From Toxotes chatareus (Eukaryota > Chordata > Actinopteri > Toxotidae): DNA of 64,000 nucleotides. The notes below the pieces were generated by a model. That model was given only the letters and a program-made list of their open reading frames with translations. It was not told the DNA's origin and made no database searches. The stretch lies in contig CM028884.1 in the NCBI GenBank assembly GCA_016801885.1, positions 27,551,577 to 27,615,576 on the forward strand, written 5' to 3'. Positions within the stretch are counted from its first letter, which is position 1. Each line of letters begins with the position of its first letter. Both the position numbers and the translations under genes were made by a program. Positions 18,907 through 31,150 of the stretch are shown here, one piece after another.

Positions 18907-18947
18907 GTGTGTGTATGTGCGTCTGTGTGTGTGTGTGTGTGTGTGTA
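18907..18947. repeat. GT microsatellite
   Basis: Nearly perfect (GT)n in the probable 3' UTR. Confidence 0.9.
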
Positions 18948-19693
18948 CCATCATATTTGTGTGTAGAGATAATGAATCATCTTGCTGAAAGCAGACACAG
19001 GAAAACAAAAAGAAAATTGAGCAACAGAGAAACAATGGTTGAACGAGCTTGGCGGAGATCTGTATTTTGTTCCATCTGTGTACAAAATTCCATTGGCAAT
19101 ACAAATAATATTAACTGCCTTGGATAAAAAGAAAAAAAAAAACACAGTATGCACTGTTATCACATTTTGTTCCTATCCAGCAGTACATATGTATATTCAC
19201 ACTAGCTACTGTTCAGTCGCTCTTGGTTTGTCAAAAATAGATTACAAGGTCTGCAATTTGTGCCTCCTACGTCCCGGTAGAGTAGCGAATGCATCCTGAT
19301 TACCACTTTCAGTAGATACACTTTGGCCTTGGATGACTCTGCAGTATGATAGAAGCTTGGATCTATTTTTCTCTCTGAACCCGAGGGACCATTTGTGATA
19401 CCCTCTCTTTCTCTATTTAGTAAGTCGTATTCCTGATGTATTATCCTAGAATATGAAGTAGCACATTCCTAACGTAGGAAACCAGTAGAGTAGCATATCC
19501 TTCCTTTAGTAGATGACAATGTGGCCATTTAACCTCTTTAAGTCTCAGAAACCAGACCTGATAGTCACTCTGTGGAAATATTTTAGATGGTGTATTTATC
19601 ACTGTATGTGTTGTGAACTTGTCAAGCCATCTGTGAAAACCATTTTTACAATTTACAGTAGAGTAGGCTAACAGTATAATACAGTATTAAAGG

Positions 19694-19723
19694 CTATATA
19701 TATATGTGTATATATATATATAG
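19694..19723. repeat. TA microsatellite
   Basis: (TA)n interrupted by GTG, in the probable 3' UTR. Confidence 0.85.
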
Positions 19724-21213
19724 CAGACGAGAGAGCTAGCAAGACGAGGCGGATAATGAGAGAGTGAACGTGCGTGTGTGTCCTCAAATGTCTCTCTAAA
19801 CACCATGTTTCTATTGCTAGCTGTGTAATATCTTGTACAAAGTGTACACCTCACAAAAAAAAGCTGTCTTCAAGTAGTAAGTGTGTGTGTTGTTGCGTTC
19901 CCACAATGTTAGGAGCAGCTGCTATGTGTGAGTAGATGAAGATTAGACTAGAAAATGGCCGCCTCCTTTCCTGGAAGTGTACTTTGTCTCTTGTTGTTTG
20001 TGGTAGAGCTCCGGAGACCTCTTTGCCATTTCAGACTTATGCCTCTTGCTTCTCTGTGTGTCCTCATGAAAACAGGGTCTCAGGTATACTTGATTCCATC
20101 AGACTACTCTGGTAGTTGTAGGAATAATTGCATTCGGTGCATAGGAAACAGAGAGTAGAGCCATCCTGAAGCTAAATTATAATGGAAGCAGTATGGAAGG
20201 GTGTTGCAAAGGATTACTACTTCTACTAAATACTACTTCCTCATGACCACAGCGCAGCATCACTTTGCTTTTTGCCAACTGTTGTGTTTATTATACAGGA
20301 TGTATGAGTGACTTAACATATTTTGACCAACTGTGCAGCGCTAAATCAAATATCTTGCTTTTCATTATGTTCATGACTTAGTTAGATGGAAAACAATAAT
20401 TAGTCAGGATTACTAAAATGATCAAGTATAGAATGCCTCGTAATCAGCTGGAAATTTAAATGGCTTTTTAGCCAGTTTCTTGACCGTCAATACACTGATC
20501 AGTTTTATTTGCATATGCAGAAAATTAAAGGCTTTCAGAAGCTTCCTGGTCGCCTTGTCCACACTGTGATCCATCAAACTGCTGTAATTTAGAACATATT
20601 TCCCTTTAAGTTGTGCTGTTAAGAAAACATCAAGGAGGAGGCGTAAAAGTAATATCCAGATGGAACACCACAGTCGCCTGAAGGGACAGTCCAGTGCAGC
20701 TCAGCAGGCACTCAGACTGGCTTTTGCAGCCTTTTAAAATGTGACATGACAGACAGTCAACCTTTGCTTTGCAGGCTGCCAACCAGTCACCTCCAAACTA
20801 ACACCATGTTTCAGAAGCAATTAGTCCTTTCCAAGGTTTGGCCGGTTGGATACACATTTCCATGTTGAAAAAAAAAAAAAGTCCTAATTGACTTTATTAT
20901 GCTTTTAACACTGCAGGACTTTAATTGTCAAGTGGCTTAAGTGTTTTTAATGGAGGTAGCAGGTATGGATGCAATAACATTTGCTCAGAGTTCAAGGGTT
21001 TCCCTAACTGTTTCTCTAAGCCTTGTCTTTTCATAATCTTGACATGAAAATAGCACAGATATGATTTTAGAGGTTGTGTGGTTTGAAAACAAAACATAAT
21101 CAATTAATGAGCACAAATGCCCTGTTTTTAAATAGCTTGCTTGCATCACAGTGTTGCTTTTGTTAAGACTTAATGCATTTAGCTGTTTGTTCAAATGTGA
21201 TAATAATGTATGT

Positions 21214-21223
21214 CTGTGTGTGC

Positions 21224-21256
<33 letters not shown>
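21214..21256. repeat. GT microsatellite
   Basis: (GT)n with a CTT interruption, in the probable 3' UTR. Confidence 0.9.
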
Positions 21257-21261
<5 letters not shown>

Positions 21262-22694
21262 CTCTGTATTAGTTTTACTGAACTCCACATTACTGTCAAT
21301 CAGATGTTTGCATGGCCAGTCTCAGAGTAGATTGCTGAAAGAAGCAGAGGAGATTTACAGGATATTTTTTTCCCAGGATGCCTCAGCCTAATGCTCCTCT
21401 TTATCCTTTCTGATGGACATGAGGATCTTAGACCGCCATTTGTGAACTTGAGCTGGGTAAAACAAACTTTTAAAATTCAATCCCATGGCAGCCACTCACT
21501 TGAGAGCAGGGTTGGCCAAAGGAGCAGGCTGGCATTTTAAATCATGTGTTGGATGTTGTGGACTGTAAGACTTGAATGATAAAATCCTTTTATGCCCTGA
21601 GACTGATTTTAACGATTTCCTTTAGGGCTACTACTAAATAGCTATAAACTTTGTGTTTTGTGTCCCTGTGTTTCCATTTCTACTGGGCTTCTCTGCTTTT
21701 GTTTTGAGAAAAAAAAAAAATCCAATTAGGGTTCAGTTAAAACCACATTGCTTCATAAAGTATAACACTGAAGAGCTTGCATGTGCAGTTTGTGTTGCTG
21801 TAACTCAATGTCCATGTATAGTAAACCTTGTCCTTTCTCTCTCAATAGTATAAGTCCATGCATGTTTACTTTAGGGAGCTTTTTGTTCTACATAATGTTA
21901 AGGAATGGAGGGTTGCTGTTGTCCTTCTCACAGAGGAGGACGAAGAAAAAAAAAAGTAACTGTCAATTCACTTTGCCTGCAAGTCAACTTTGGGCAGTAT
22001 AGGTAACCAAAGAAAGAGAACTTTAACTAGAGTTTTAGTGAAAACAGAAAACAAACTTTAGGAGAAAAAAAGGAACGTGTCATCTGCGTATAGGAGGTTG
22101 AGATACTGCCATTCATATACCATGTAGTGTTCCTCGATGTTTGCCAATACGTTACAAAACATCTTCAGGTAACCATTGGCCTTATAGATGTCCTCTAATG
22201 GTAGAATATTGTATGTATTTCAAAAATAACACCACAGAATAGCTTATCGTCTGTCTCATATGGTACCAATATTCCTATTGTTATGTCTGTTGTGTCTTTT
22301 TGGCACTTTATTGTGTGACCTATGAATGCATAGGTTAAATTTCTAATTACTTGAGTAATGTCATATATTTCTGTGTGTTCTATGTGAGGTACTGCTGCCT
22401 ATGGATATAGATATGTGCCTCCAACAGCCCATGACATCCTTTGAGTTGAAAATAGAGAGTAGATATATAACAAATATGTTTTAAAATATGTGTGAGATGT
22501 AAAAAAAAAAAAAAAGAGAGATAAAAGAAGAAGATATATATCATATATGTGAAATGCATTTATTTATTTTCAATGTCATCAATCTTTGAGGCCCTACCTC
22601 AGATTTTGTATTTATGTATAGAAATGCAATTGGATTATAGTATCTTTGCCAATAATAATATATCGCTATTATATCATGAAATGTATAACCTATG

Positions 22695-22708
22695 AATAAA
22701 TAAATAAA
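22695..22708 (+). terminator. overlapping AATAAA polyadenylation signals
   Basis: Three overlapping AATAAA hexamers (22695, 22699, 22703) are followed by the T/G-rich run TGTTATTGTTTTCTTTGCTG. This is the best polyadenylation site downstream of the slc6a5 stop. Cleavage would fall near 22,720-22,730. Confidence 0.55.
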
Positions 22709-22725
22709 TGTTATTGTTTTCTTTG

Positions 22726-25700
22726 CTGTCACTGGCTTCTTTCTGACAGGCTTTCTGCTGTGATAGTGAGCTACTACAAACAATGGAGACAAGGAAATTA
22801 GGTTAAGACAATAAGTCCCCTCTGTGATTCAACCTGTCAATCAGCTTTTATATTCAGCTGCTGAATAACTGAAGGCATCGTGGCTGTGTGAAAATGTTAC
22901 ATACTGACTGTTGTTTGCTGGTAAATCATGATCAAAGAAGAGGAGATTAGAAAGAGAAAGACGATTTGAACGCTCCTGCAGGCGTGTTGTTTGTTGGTAC
23001 ATTCCATGTGCTGCACAACACCACTCACTGTGGCAGACAAGCTTGCATATTTCATGTCAAACTAATTTGCAATTTAAATTCATTTGCATGCAGCACACGG
23101 GCCAGTACAGTATATCACACACACCAGAAACAAGTCCCTTTACACATGCTGGAAAGCACAAAGAAGGAAGTTTATTGAATTAAATGCCTCAGTGGCATCA
23201 AAGCTTATTGAAAACTTGTGAGTGCAACTGATTTGTAAAATACTTTGTAGTAATCATTTGTAAAATTAATTCTACATATAATTAAATAATATAATTCAGT
23301 ACTGCCAGCAATGATTTTGGCTCAAACACTGGGATTTTAAAACTCATATATATATTTTTTTTGTTAATTTTAAACACATTTGATTGTGTATTAGTTAAAA
23401 CAATGCTAAGAGTGTACGGCCACATTCTGTGGCCCTGTGAAGCTGCACTTAGATACAAAGGTGATTTGAGGTAAATGCTAAGAGGCTGATTTTTGGTTGG
23501 TTCAGCGGGTACCATGCAAACATTTGCTAATTAGCACCAAACAGAGGAAAAGAATAAAAGAACATTTTATTTATTTATTTAACATTGTTTTAAGGTAGCT
23601 TTTGTTAAGGAAAGGTACTGTCAGCTCTGCCCTTCTCTTCTCAACCTGCTGATGTACGATCACAGATCTGTGCAAGAGGGAAAAATAAAGTTTGATGTGT
23701 TCGAGAACGCTTTGTCTCTTTTTTGCAGGTGGTGACATTCAGACATTCATCACTGTGACCGCGGCAGTCTCGCCTGCTCTCTGCCCGACAGCCTGTTTGT
23801 TTTCTTCACCATCAGTTAAAAGTTGCCTGGCCCTCGGCTCGAAAGACACAGCACCCAGTTTGCACTTTCCTGTCTGTATTCAACTGACAAGAAAATCCTT
23901 CATGATTTATCTCATCAGCTAATGAAGATAAGGCGGATGAGATAAGGCAGAAAGTGAGCTGACCTTGAAAAGCCAAAAGAAAAAAAAAAACTTCCATACT
24001 ACAACATTAAAATGTGATTATACGGTTTTTAATTACCCAGTCAGTGTTATGATAACAAATATGAAAGCTGTTGACACATCCGTAATGACATGATTAAAGG
24101 GTACCTGTTATATCTGCCTCTCGTGGTGAACTCTGCTAAAATGCTCTCATTACTGCTGAATTTTAAGCATTTAATTTAGGCTTATTGTCAAAACACCATA
24201 TGATAACAATAAAAAAGAGGAAATTTGATAATTAAAGGCCTCTTATCTGTCCCCTGCCACTGCTGAAGATAATGGAACACAGTTTATCTATGTATTCTCA
24301 TGTTTTCCTTTGACTCTCATCTCCTAAACTGTATGAATTCAGTAAATAAATAGCAGTGAGTTGCCCTGTGTAAACACTCTTTAAAACCAGTGTTGTGTTA
24401 ATTGTTTCTCCTTGACTTGAGGGCATCAGTCACAAGAGACACTCACTCACTCAGCATTGCTTTAATTTGCAGCACTGTCAGATTCACACAAACAGGCACA
24501 CTTTTCCTCCCCTTTCTTTTGTTTTGTTTGGCTGTTTGTGATTGGCAGCAAAGATGACACAACATCATGTCCAAGATCAGACAAAAGAACAAATGAATCC
24601 ATTCAATCCAATTTTTTTCATTAGGACTGTATGCTAACACTTATGGTCCAAGTCATAATCCCCTGACAGTTATAGCATTGTATATTACAGTAGGATGCTA
24701 AACAGAAAATATTTGGTTCATTGATGAATATTTGAAGGTACAAAACTGTGCACTTATGTCCATTTACCAGACTTAAAATTTTGTTGTGTGATGCTAGTAG
24801 TGGGCATAAGACAGCAAAGATTAGCCTAATTACGCTTTGAGCAACATTAACATTCATTTTCAGTTTTTTATTTCTGTCTACCTGATGAGTGTAAGGTCTT
24901 TAGTGTCTAAATGTTCCATTTTTCACCAGCTTGTCGCTAACACGGGCTAAAAAAAAAAGGCTAAAAAGCTCAGCAGAGCTGCAGAGATTTGTCATAATTC
25001 TCTGTGAGTTTGTTGCTGCCAGTAACTCCTTTCACTTCACACATGGTTATCCTTTGAGAACATAATGATCAAGGTCTGGGAAAAAAAAGGTTTTACGTTT
25101 TACTGCACAGATACTGACTTGAGTAAGTGAGGAAAAATAATGCAAACTACTCATTTTAAAGGACAAAACAGTCTTTTATCTCTGCTTTCTTGCTTTTAAA
25201 GAAACATGCTCACATGAGCAATCAGTGATCGGACCCCCTAAGCCTAACCCACATAAAAAACACTTCAACTTCAACATTTTACATCATCACATCACTTACT
25301 CGTATCTTCTGCCAGGACAGGTATTTTTCTAAGGCTGCCTCCAGCCACCAACTAATCTACTGTATGATCACATTCTCCAATGCATAGCCCTGCAGGAATG
25401 ATAACCTGTGATGTGTTTATGCTGCTAAAGGGTAAAGGGCTTTCCTGAAATCCAGTTACAATGAAAATGTTGTTCTCATGTTTTGAAGCTAAAGGCAAAA
25501 TTAAAGGACAAGGAGCTGACCGTTATCATCTCAAAGGTCCAGTGTGTTTCAGGGAGGCCGCTCTCCGAAGCAGGGAAAGGTGGCTTTGTTTGCCTCTCAG
25601 ACACCCACCTGTTTTCTTGTCTCCACCACCCACATAAACATCTGATATTTTACACTACGGGCCCCAGAGTGTTGCCTCAAGCTTTGAAAGACGCAAATGT

Positions 25701-28700
25701 CTAAATTATAACTGTATGCTGGAATACTAAGATTTTCTCTAATTGAAAATAAGGAGTCTAGCCTAAATCAAGACAAAAAAAATCACCAGAACAAAATCCC
25801 ACAAAAGTTGCATTTAAGTAAAGGAACACCTGAATGTAAAATACCCCCTTTTCTTGGGGTTTCTTGAGGCAACGTAAAAAAAAATCACCAACTTAAGTAG
25901 AAGAAGAAGACAGGGTAGATTGAGGGAAAGTGGGTATAAGAGTAGAAAATAAGAGCACTCAAAAAATAACAAAATAAGACCTAGAATCCAGTAAACATCA
26001 GAAACTCAACAATGTAAGAGCATATGACAGGTGATTTTCCCTCTGAAATCTGTGAATTGACAGAGCGGATATTCATGTTCAAGCACAATGGGGGGTTATG
26101 TTGCGTTGCAGCTGCAGTACAATTCAACAGGAAATCAGTGTATGACATTTGGTCACCACCTATTTTTTTTTGACCATGTTTTGACCATGAAAAGATCAAA
26201 CTGTGAAATCGATGCTGTAAGACTAAACTGCATTAACAGTCAAAAAAAAAAAAAAAACATTAAAGAAGTTAGAAATTTAAAAAATCTATCTCTGAGGGAG
26301 CTTTTATTTGTGTCTCTACAGCTGCAGAGTTTGTTTCTCTTTAATTATCTACTTAGATTTTCCTTTCTGTGGATGTATTTACTGGTATAACATTTGGTTA
26401 AGAATTTTTTTTTTTTTTTAATTTCTTTGATGGAGGTGGAGCATTCTTCAGAGGTTGGCCTTCCAGGTGTTTAACCCTGATTGGTTGGTTTATAAGGAGT
26501 CGGCCATCTTGTGGTCTACACACAGGTAACACTCTAACAAAGGCCCTGGGCTGAAATGTTTTGCTTGCCCAAAGAACAGAGTCTACCAGTAATTTAGTTA
26601 GGGCTGTTTTCTTTCTTGTTCGGTGTTTTTGTTGCTTTGCTGGTGAAGCTGTGAGAGTACACTCTTTCTGTACACTTTTCCAGGCAGCCTGAAGCCGAGT
26701 CTCAACAACGCTTTTGTCTCCTCGTGTCAGCTCTGCAATCACCTCCACCATTCAGAGGTAATGTAAACTGTTTCTGTTCAACTTTCTGTGAGGTTAAAGA
26801 AGAGGCACCCAGCTAAGATTAGGTTTAATCTGTCTGTAATTAGCTGAATCATGTGGAACTATTCAGAGAGCAGAGGCTGCAGTGGTAGCTGTCAGGCTAA
26901 ACCAAACTAAACTAAAAAGTGTTCACATCAAACCCCTCCTCACTCAGCTGTCTCTTAATCGAGGTATAACAACCTTTGCCATTCTTGGAACTCAAAAATT
27001 GTTTACCTGAGATAATTCAAGTCTAAAAGGGATCAAACACATTTGTTATGTCCAAGCATTGAATTTGTATGAGAGTATAAAGAGCCAAAGTCGCAGCTTC
27101 CCCCTCATGACTTTACAAAAATGATTCATGTGTAAGCATTCAAAGAATTCCAGCCACCATCAGGTTTTACCAACCTTCTCCTTTACCTGTAATGTTTTTC
27201 AGCCATGTGAACAAGCTCAGATTTTCCCATTTTCTGCCGCTGAAGTTTCGGCATTTCGAGCTCTTGATGCCAGACGCAGAGCTTTTGTGTCTGCCACCGT
27301 GTAGTTCGAGGCACCTGTGCAGGACTTGGGTTTGTGTTTTGTTTTGTTTTTTTGGTTTGTTTGTTTTAAACTTCCTGCTCTGACAGGGGCCTCAAGACTG
27401 TTTTTAGTCTCTGCCTGCAGGGATGCTGATGTAACACGACCATTTAGATGAATGTTAGGGTGCGAGTTGTTGTTTAGATCAGTAATCATCAGACTGGCAG
27501 GGCCCACTCTCAGATCACAGAGTGAATTCAAACCTTGACTCACTCAATAAACAGTTAATCAGCCTCACAAATTGGACATCCTGTGAAATGTCAGTTTCAC
27601 TTACAGCTTTTATGAGGGAAAACATCATCTAATTCCAAAATGAGCCACTGAAGGTTGTTGGGGCAGTCTGTATTCAGCTCTGAAATTCAGTGATGTTGCC
27701 TGGACTTGGTGGGGCTCCTCCTTCATGATTCTTTGTCTTTGTTTAGTTCCTAAGATAACTTTGCATATTTTTACATATTTGATATTCATACGTTTACATC
27801 TCAATTGTACTGGATAGAGAGAAAATGTAGATAAATAAGTAATAAGTAAATAAGTGGAATAGGTTTGCAATTTAGTTGAACTGATCATTTAACTGAGTGG
27901 ATATAATGTTGTTTTCTCTAGTATACTGTTTGGGATTAAGTTGGATATTCACATTTTATCTGTTCTTAATCTTTCGAGTTTTTTTTGCAGTGCACTTAGT
28001 AGCTTTGCAACCGATTACGCCAGGATTAACCTTCCTGTTTCAGCTGTGATGTGTATTTTCAGAGTCTGATGAAATTCATGAGATGATTATTCATTTCTGC
28101 GTTCATTATTGACAAGACCACTCAACGTGACAGTCGTGGAAGTGGAGAATTGTGCAGACAGTGAGCTGTAAAGATGTTAAATGAGTATTAAAGCCGCATT
28201 ACACTGCGTTCTGTTGGATTGAAAACAGTGTGACGACGAAGTGCAGGGAACCGGTTAAACATTACAGAATACCCTTAGGGCTGACTTCTATCATGCATAT
28301 TTTGTTACACCTGTGAGGTGCTTAAAGAGACCTAAAGAAAGCAAAGCACCTCACATATCTAAAAATACGTTTGCTGCTGATCCAACTACACAGACTAGAC
28401 AGACATCTGAGGTCTGCCTCGGTGTGTAACACAGCCCTTCAACAGACTGCACCTGCTCTGCTGACAAGAGGATATTAAATCTCAAATAGAGTCTCCTTTT
28501 AGTAACAAGAACAGAGGGTGCAGATGTGCCCATCTTGGCATGTCGTGGTCGACCCGTTATGGAGGTCAGTGTTGTCTTCAAGCTGTTATTTTCTGAACAG
28601 TGTGCAGAGATAAAGACAGTCTCCCGTGTCTTAATGCGAGGCAGCTACAGAAATGTCAGGCCACAGACCACACGGCTTCTTGGTAACTAATGTATTAGTA

Positions 28701-29760
28701 TAAAGGAGGTTTATTTTTTCCAAATGCAAATTAAAAGATTGCTCCACCAAGCTTAAACCAAATTGTACGACCTGAGGTCTCCTTCCAACCTAAGAGTGAT
28801 GGCCAGAGCTCTTGATAATAATTACTTGGGAAGTTGTCCTTATTTGTCCTGAGAGGCTTTTGACAAGCATCATGACAAGAATGAAGTCTGGAGGGGAGGC
28901 GGTGAATGTTCGGGATGTTTTGTAAATCCTCTGGTGTTAAAATGTTTAAATGATGATGATCACAAAGGATTACCAGCCTCAGTCTCTGAAACATCAGTAC
29001 TTCTGTAACCTATGTTTTCACATGATGCTTGTGAACAGAGAACTGTAAACACGTGTGTGTGTACAACAGAAGGTGCTAATTGGGAAAAAAAAAATTACAT
29101 GTCATTGCATCAACATGAAGTCGGATGATAAGTTCAGTATCGCAGTGTGACATGATAGCAGCAGCAGATTGGCATGGTGAGCACACTGAACAGCCATTTT
29201 GTTTCAACTAGTTATTCAGTCCCACATTGAGTTCATGTCAGGTTTTTTTGTTTGGGAGTGGATGTAATTTTCCCCTAAGCAATCAATAGGTATGGTAAAT
29301 ATAATGTATACAGCACACTGTCGTTGCTGTCAGTCCACACAGAGGCTGTGGTCATGGTTGCCAGGAGCAGTTAACTTTTTATTCATGTGGCTCCAAGAAG
29401 TAGGTTGATTTAAGAGTTGTTATTTTACGGTTACTTACTCCTTGTATAGCTTGTTTTTGTGGCAATTCTTTTGACAGCACATCTCTGGCTGTGGCACAGG
29501 AAGATGGCGTCCTCGTTCTTAATCCTGCCTACAAAACTCTGACTGGCTTGGCTGTTTGTTTGCCCACGGGGCAGTCCCTGATAAATCTGATGTGGGCCGC
29601 GATCCAGACATCTGAAACCAGACCAGGATGTGCAGAGAGATGCTAGAATCAGCAATGACCTTATTCTGTTCTTTAGCACGATGAGGAGAAAACCACAAAT
29701 TAGACAAAAACAAATCTTAAAAAATGGTCACGTTTACATTTTGTAGTCTTGTATGGATAA
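22726..29760. other. intergenic, no gene recognised
   Basis: AT-rich sequence with A/T runs and many stops. Short open frames on both strands look random. A T-rich run sits near 26403-26420. The stretch 27990-28255 lacks obvious repeats and has homeodomain-like AT words, but nothing firm. Confidence 0.6.
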
Positions 29761-30855
29761 ATACTCACCAAGCATTTTTTTTTAAGGACCATCTGTGTAC
29801 CTGGTTATTCATGCAATTATCCATTCAGCCAATCATGTGGCAGCAGTGCAATGCATACATCATTCAGATACAGGTCAGGAGCTTCAGTTAATGTTTGCAT
29901 CAAACATCCGAATGGGGGAAAAATGTGACGTTGCATGAGTGTTGGTGTCAGACTGGCTGGTTTTAGTATATCTGAAACCACTGATCTCTTGGGATTTTTT
30001 TTTTTACTCACAACAACACAACAGTCTATCAGTTTAACTCAGACTGTTGGTAAAAACAAAAAAACATCCAGTGAGCAACAGTTCTGCAGACAGAAACACC
30101 TTGTTGATGAGAGGGGTCAGAGGAGAGTGACCAGACGGGTTGGAGCTGACAGAAAAGCTACAGTAACTCAGATAACCACTCTTTACAACTGTGGTGAGCA
30201 GAGAAGCATCTCAGAATGAACGTGTCCAAACTGGACATGGATGGACTACAACAGCAGAGGCCCACGTTGGGTTCCACTTCTGTCAGCCAAGAACAGAAAT
30301 ATGAGGCTCACCAAAACAGCACAGCTAAAGACAGGAAAATTGGTCTGAATCTGGGTTTCTGTTGAGGCTGCAGGTGTTTGGGTCAGAATCTGGTGTCATC
30401 AGCATGAATCAGTTGACCCAATCTGCCTTGTGTCAACCGTCCTGGCTGCTGGTGGTGGTGTTTGGGCCTTTTAATGCCAGTCAATCATGGTTTGAATGCC
30501 ACGGCCTATCTGAGTGATGTCGCTGACCATGTGCATCCCTTTGTGGCCACAATTTGCCGTTTTCTAATGGTGACTTCCAGAATGAGAATGCTCCATGTCA
30601 CGAAGCAAAAGTCATCTCACACTTCCGTGGCCTAGCCAGTGACCAGATTGGCAGCATGAATGTGCAGCTGACAGATCTGCAGAAATGATCTGATGCGTCA
30701 TGTCAACACAGAGCAGAATCTCACAGGAATATTTTCAACATCATGTGGAATCCGTGCAACGAAGAACTGAGGCTGCTTTTTTTTGAGCAAAGGGAGGCTC
30801 TACTCAGTAACAGCACTGTGCTTGTTCCTAATATCTAAAGAGCTCAGTGAGTGTA
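29761..30855 (+). mobile_element. degraded Tc1-like DNA transposon with both terminal repeats
   Basis: The left end (TACTCACCAAGC, then TTTAAGGACC) and the right end (TTCCTAATATCTAAAGAGCT, then CAGTGAGTGTA) are diverged inverted repeats of a family widespread in fish, whose ends read like TACACTCACTGAGC and TTAGGAACAC. An open piece at 29935-30219 keeps parts of the transposase N-terminal helix-turn-helix region (SISETTDLLGF, VTQITT). Later coding sequence is broken by stops, frameshifts and an internal loss near 30320-30360. About 1.1 kb remains of a usual length near 1.3 kb or more. Not functional. Confidence 0.85.
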
Positions 30856-30898
30856 CATAGTACAGGTTGAGAACAGGCAGCTGTGGTCAGTTGTATAC

Positions 30899-30918
30899 AT
30901 GTACACGTATGTGTACAT
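30899..30918. repeat. short palindrome ATGTACAC-GTAT-GTGTACAT
   Basis: Exact 8-bp inverted repeat with a 4-base spacer, 45 bases outside the Tc1-like right end. Probably incidental. Confidence 0.6.
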
Positions 30919-30955
30919 TTAAAGGAGGACTCCACAAGAATAGTATTGTCAGTAC

Positions 30956-31150
30956 AACATGTCTGTGAGGATTCGCAGTCGTCCAGGTTGTGGTTATCCA
31001 AGAAGATTTGAATTGAAGACAATTGGACTTGGTTGTAGATACCTGAAGATGTTTCACCTCTCATCCAAGAGGCTTCTTCAGGTTCTTACTGACTGGTGGG
31101 GAGTCCCAGGTGTTTAACCTCTGTGGGGTTGTAATCAAGGCTGTTAATGT
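30956..31150 (-). repeat. fish retroelement-tail-like repeat (AAGCCTCTTGGATGAGAGG)
   Basis: On the minus strand the words GAAGAAGCCTCTTGGATGAG and AGGTGAAACATCTTCAGG, then CAAGTCCAATTG and CTGGACGACTGCGAATC, match a very common fish repeat seen at the 3' ends of retroelement copies, likely Penelope-like. The family name is from memory and uncertain; the repeat nature is more secure. Confidence 0.55.

Larger units (their letters stand above)
18489..22725 (+). other. slc6a5: probable slc6a5 3' UTR (about 4.2 kb)
   Basis: No coding region is recognised between the stop codon and the AATAAA cluster near 22,700. The first 300 bases are pyrimidine-rich, and the rest is AT-rich with GT runs (18907-18947, 21214-21256) and a TA run (19694-19723). 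Earlier ATTAAA hexamers at 18751, 19686 and 20524 could give shorter forms. The UTR end is inferred from signals only. Confidence 0.55.

Noticed and set aside
23726..23925. Acceptor-like TTTTTTGCAG followed by an open frame
   Set aside because: The open frame has no recognised domain and no convincing donor. A single acceptor-like site is weak evidence.
26398..26751. 117-codon open frame on the minus strand with a lysine-rich end
   Set aside because: No known domain; the end is read from a T-run on the plus strand. It could be an old repeat, but no family was recognised.
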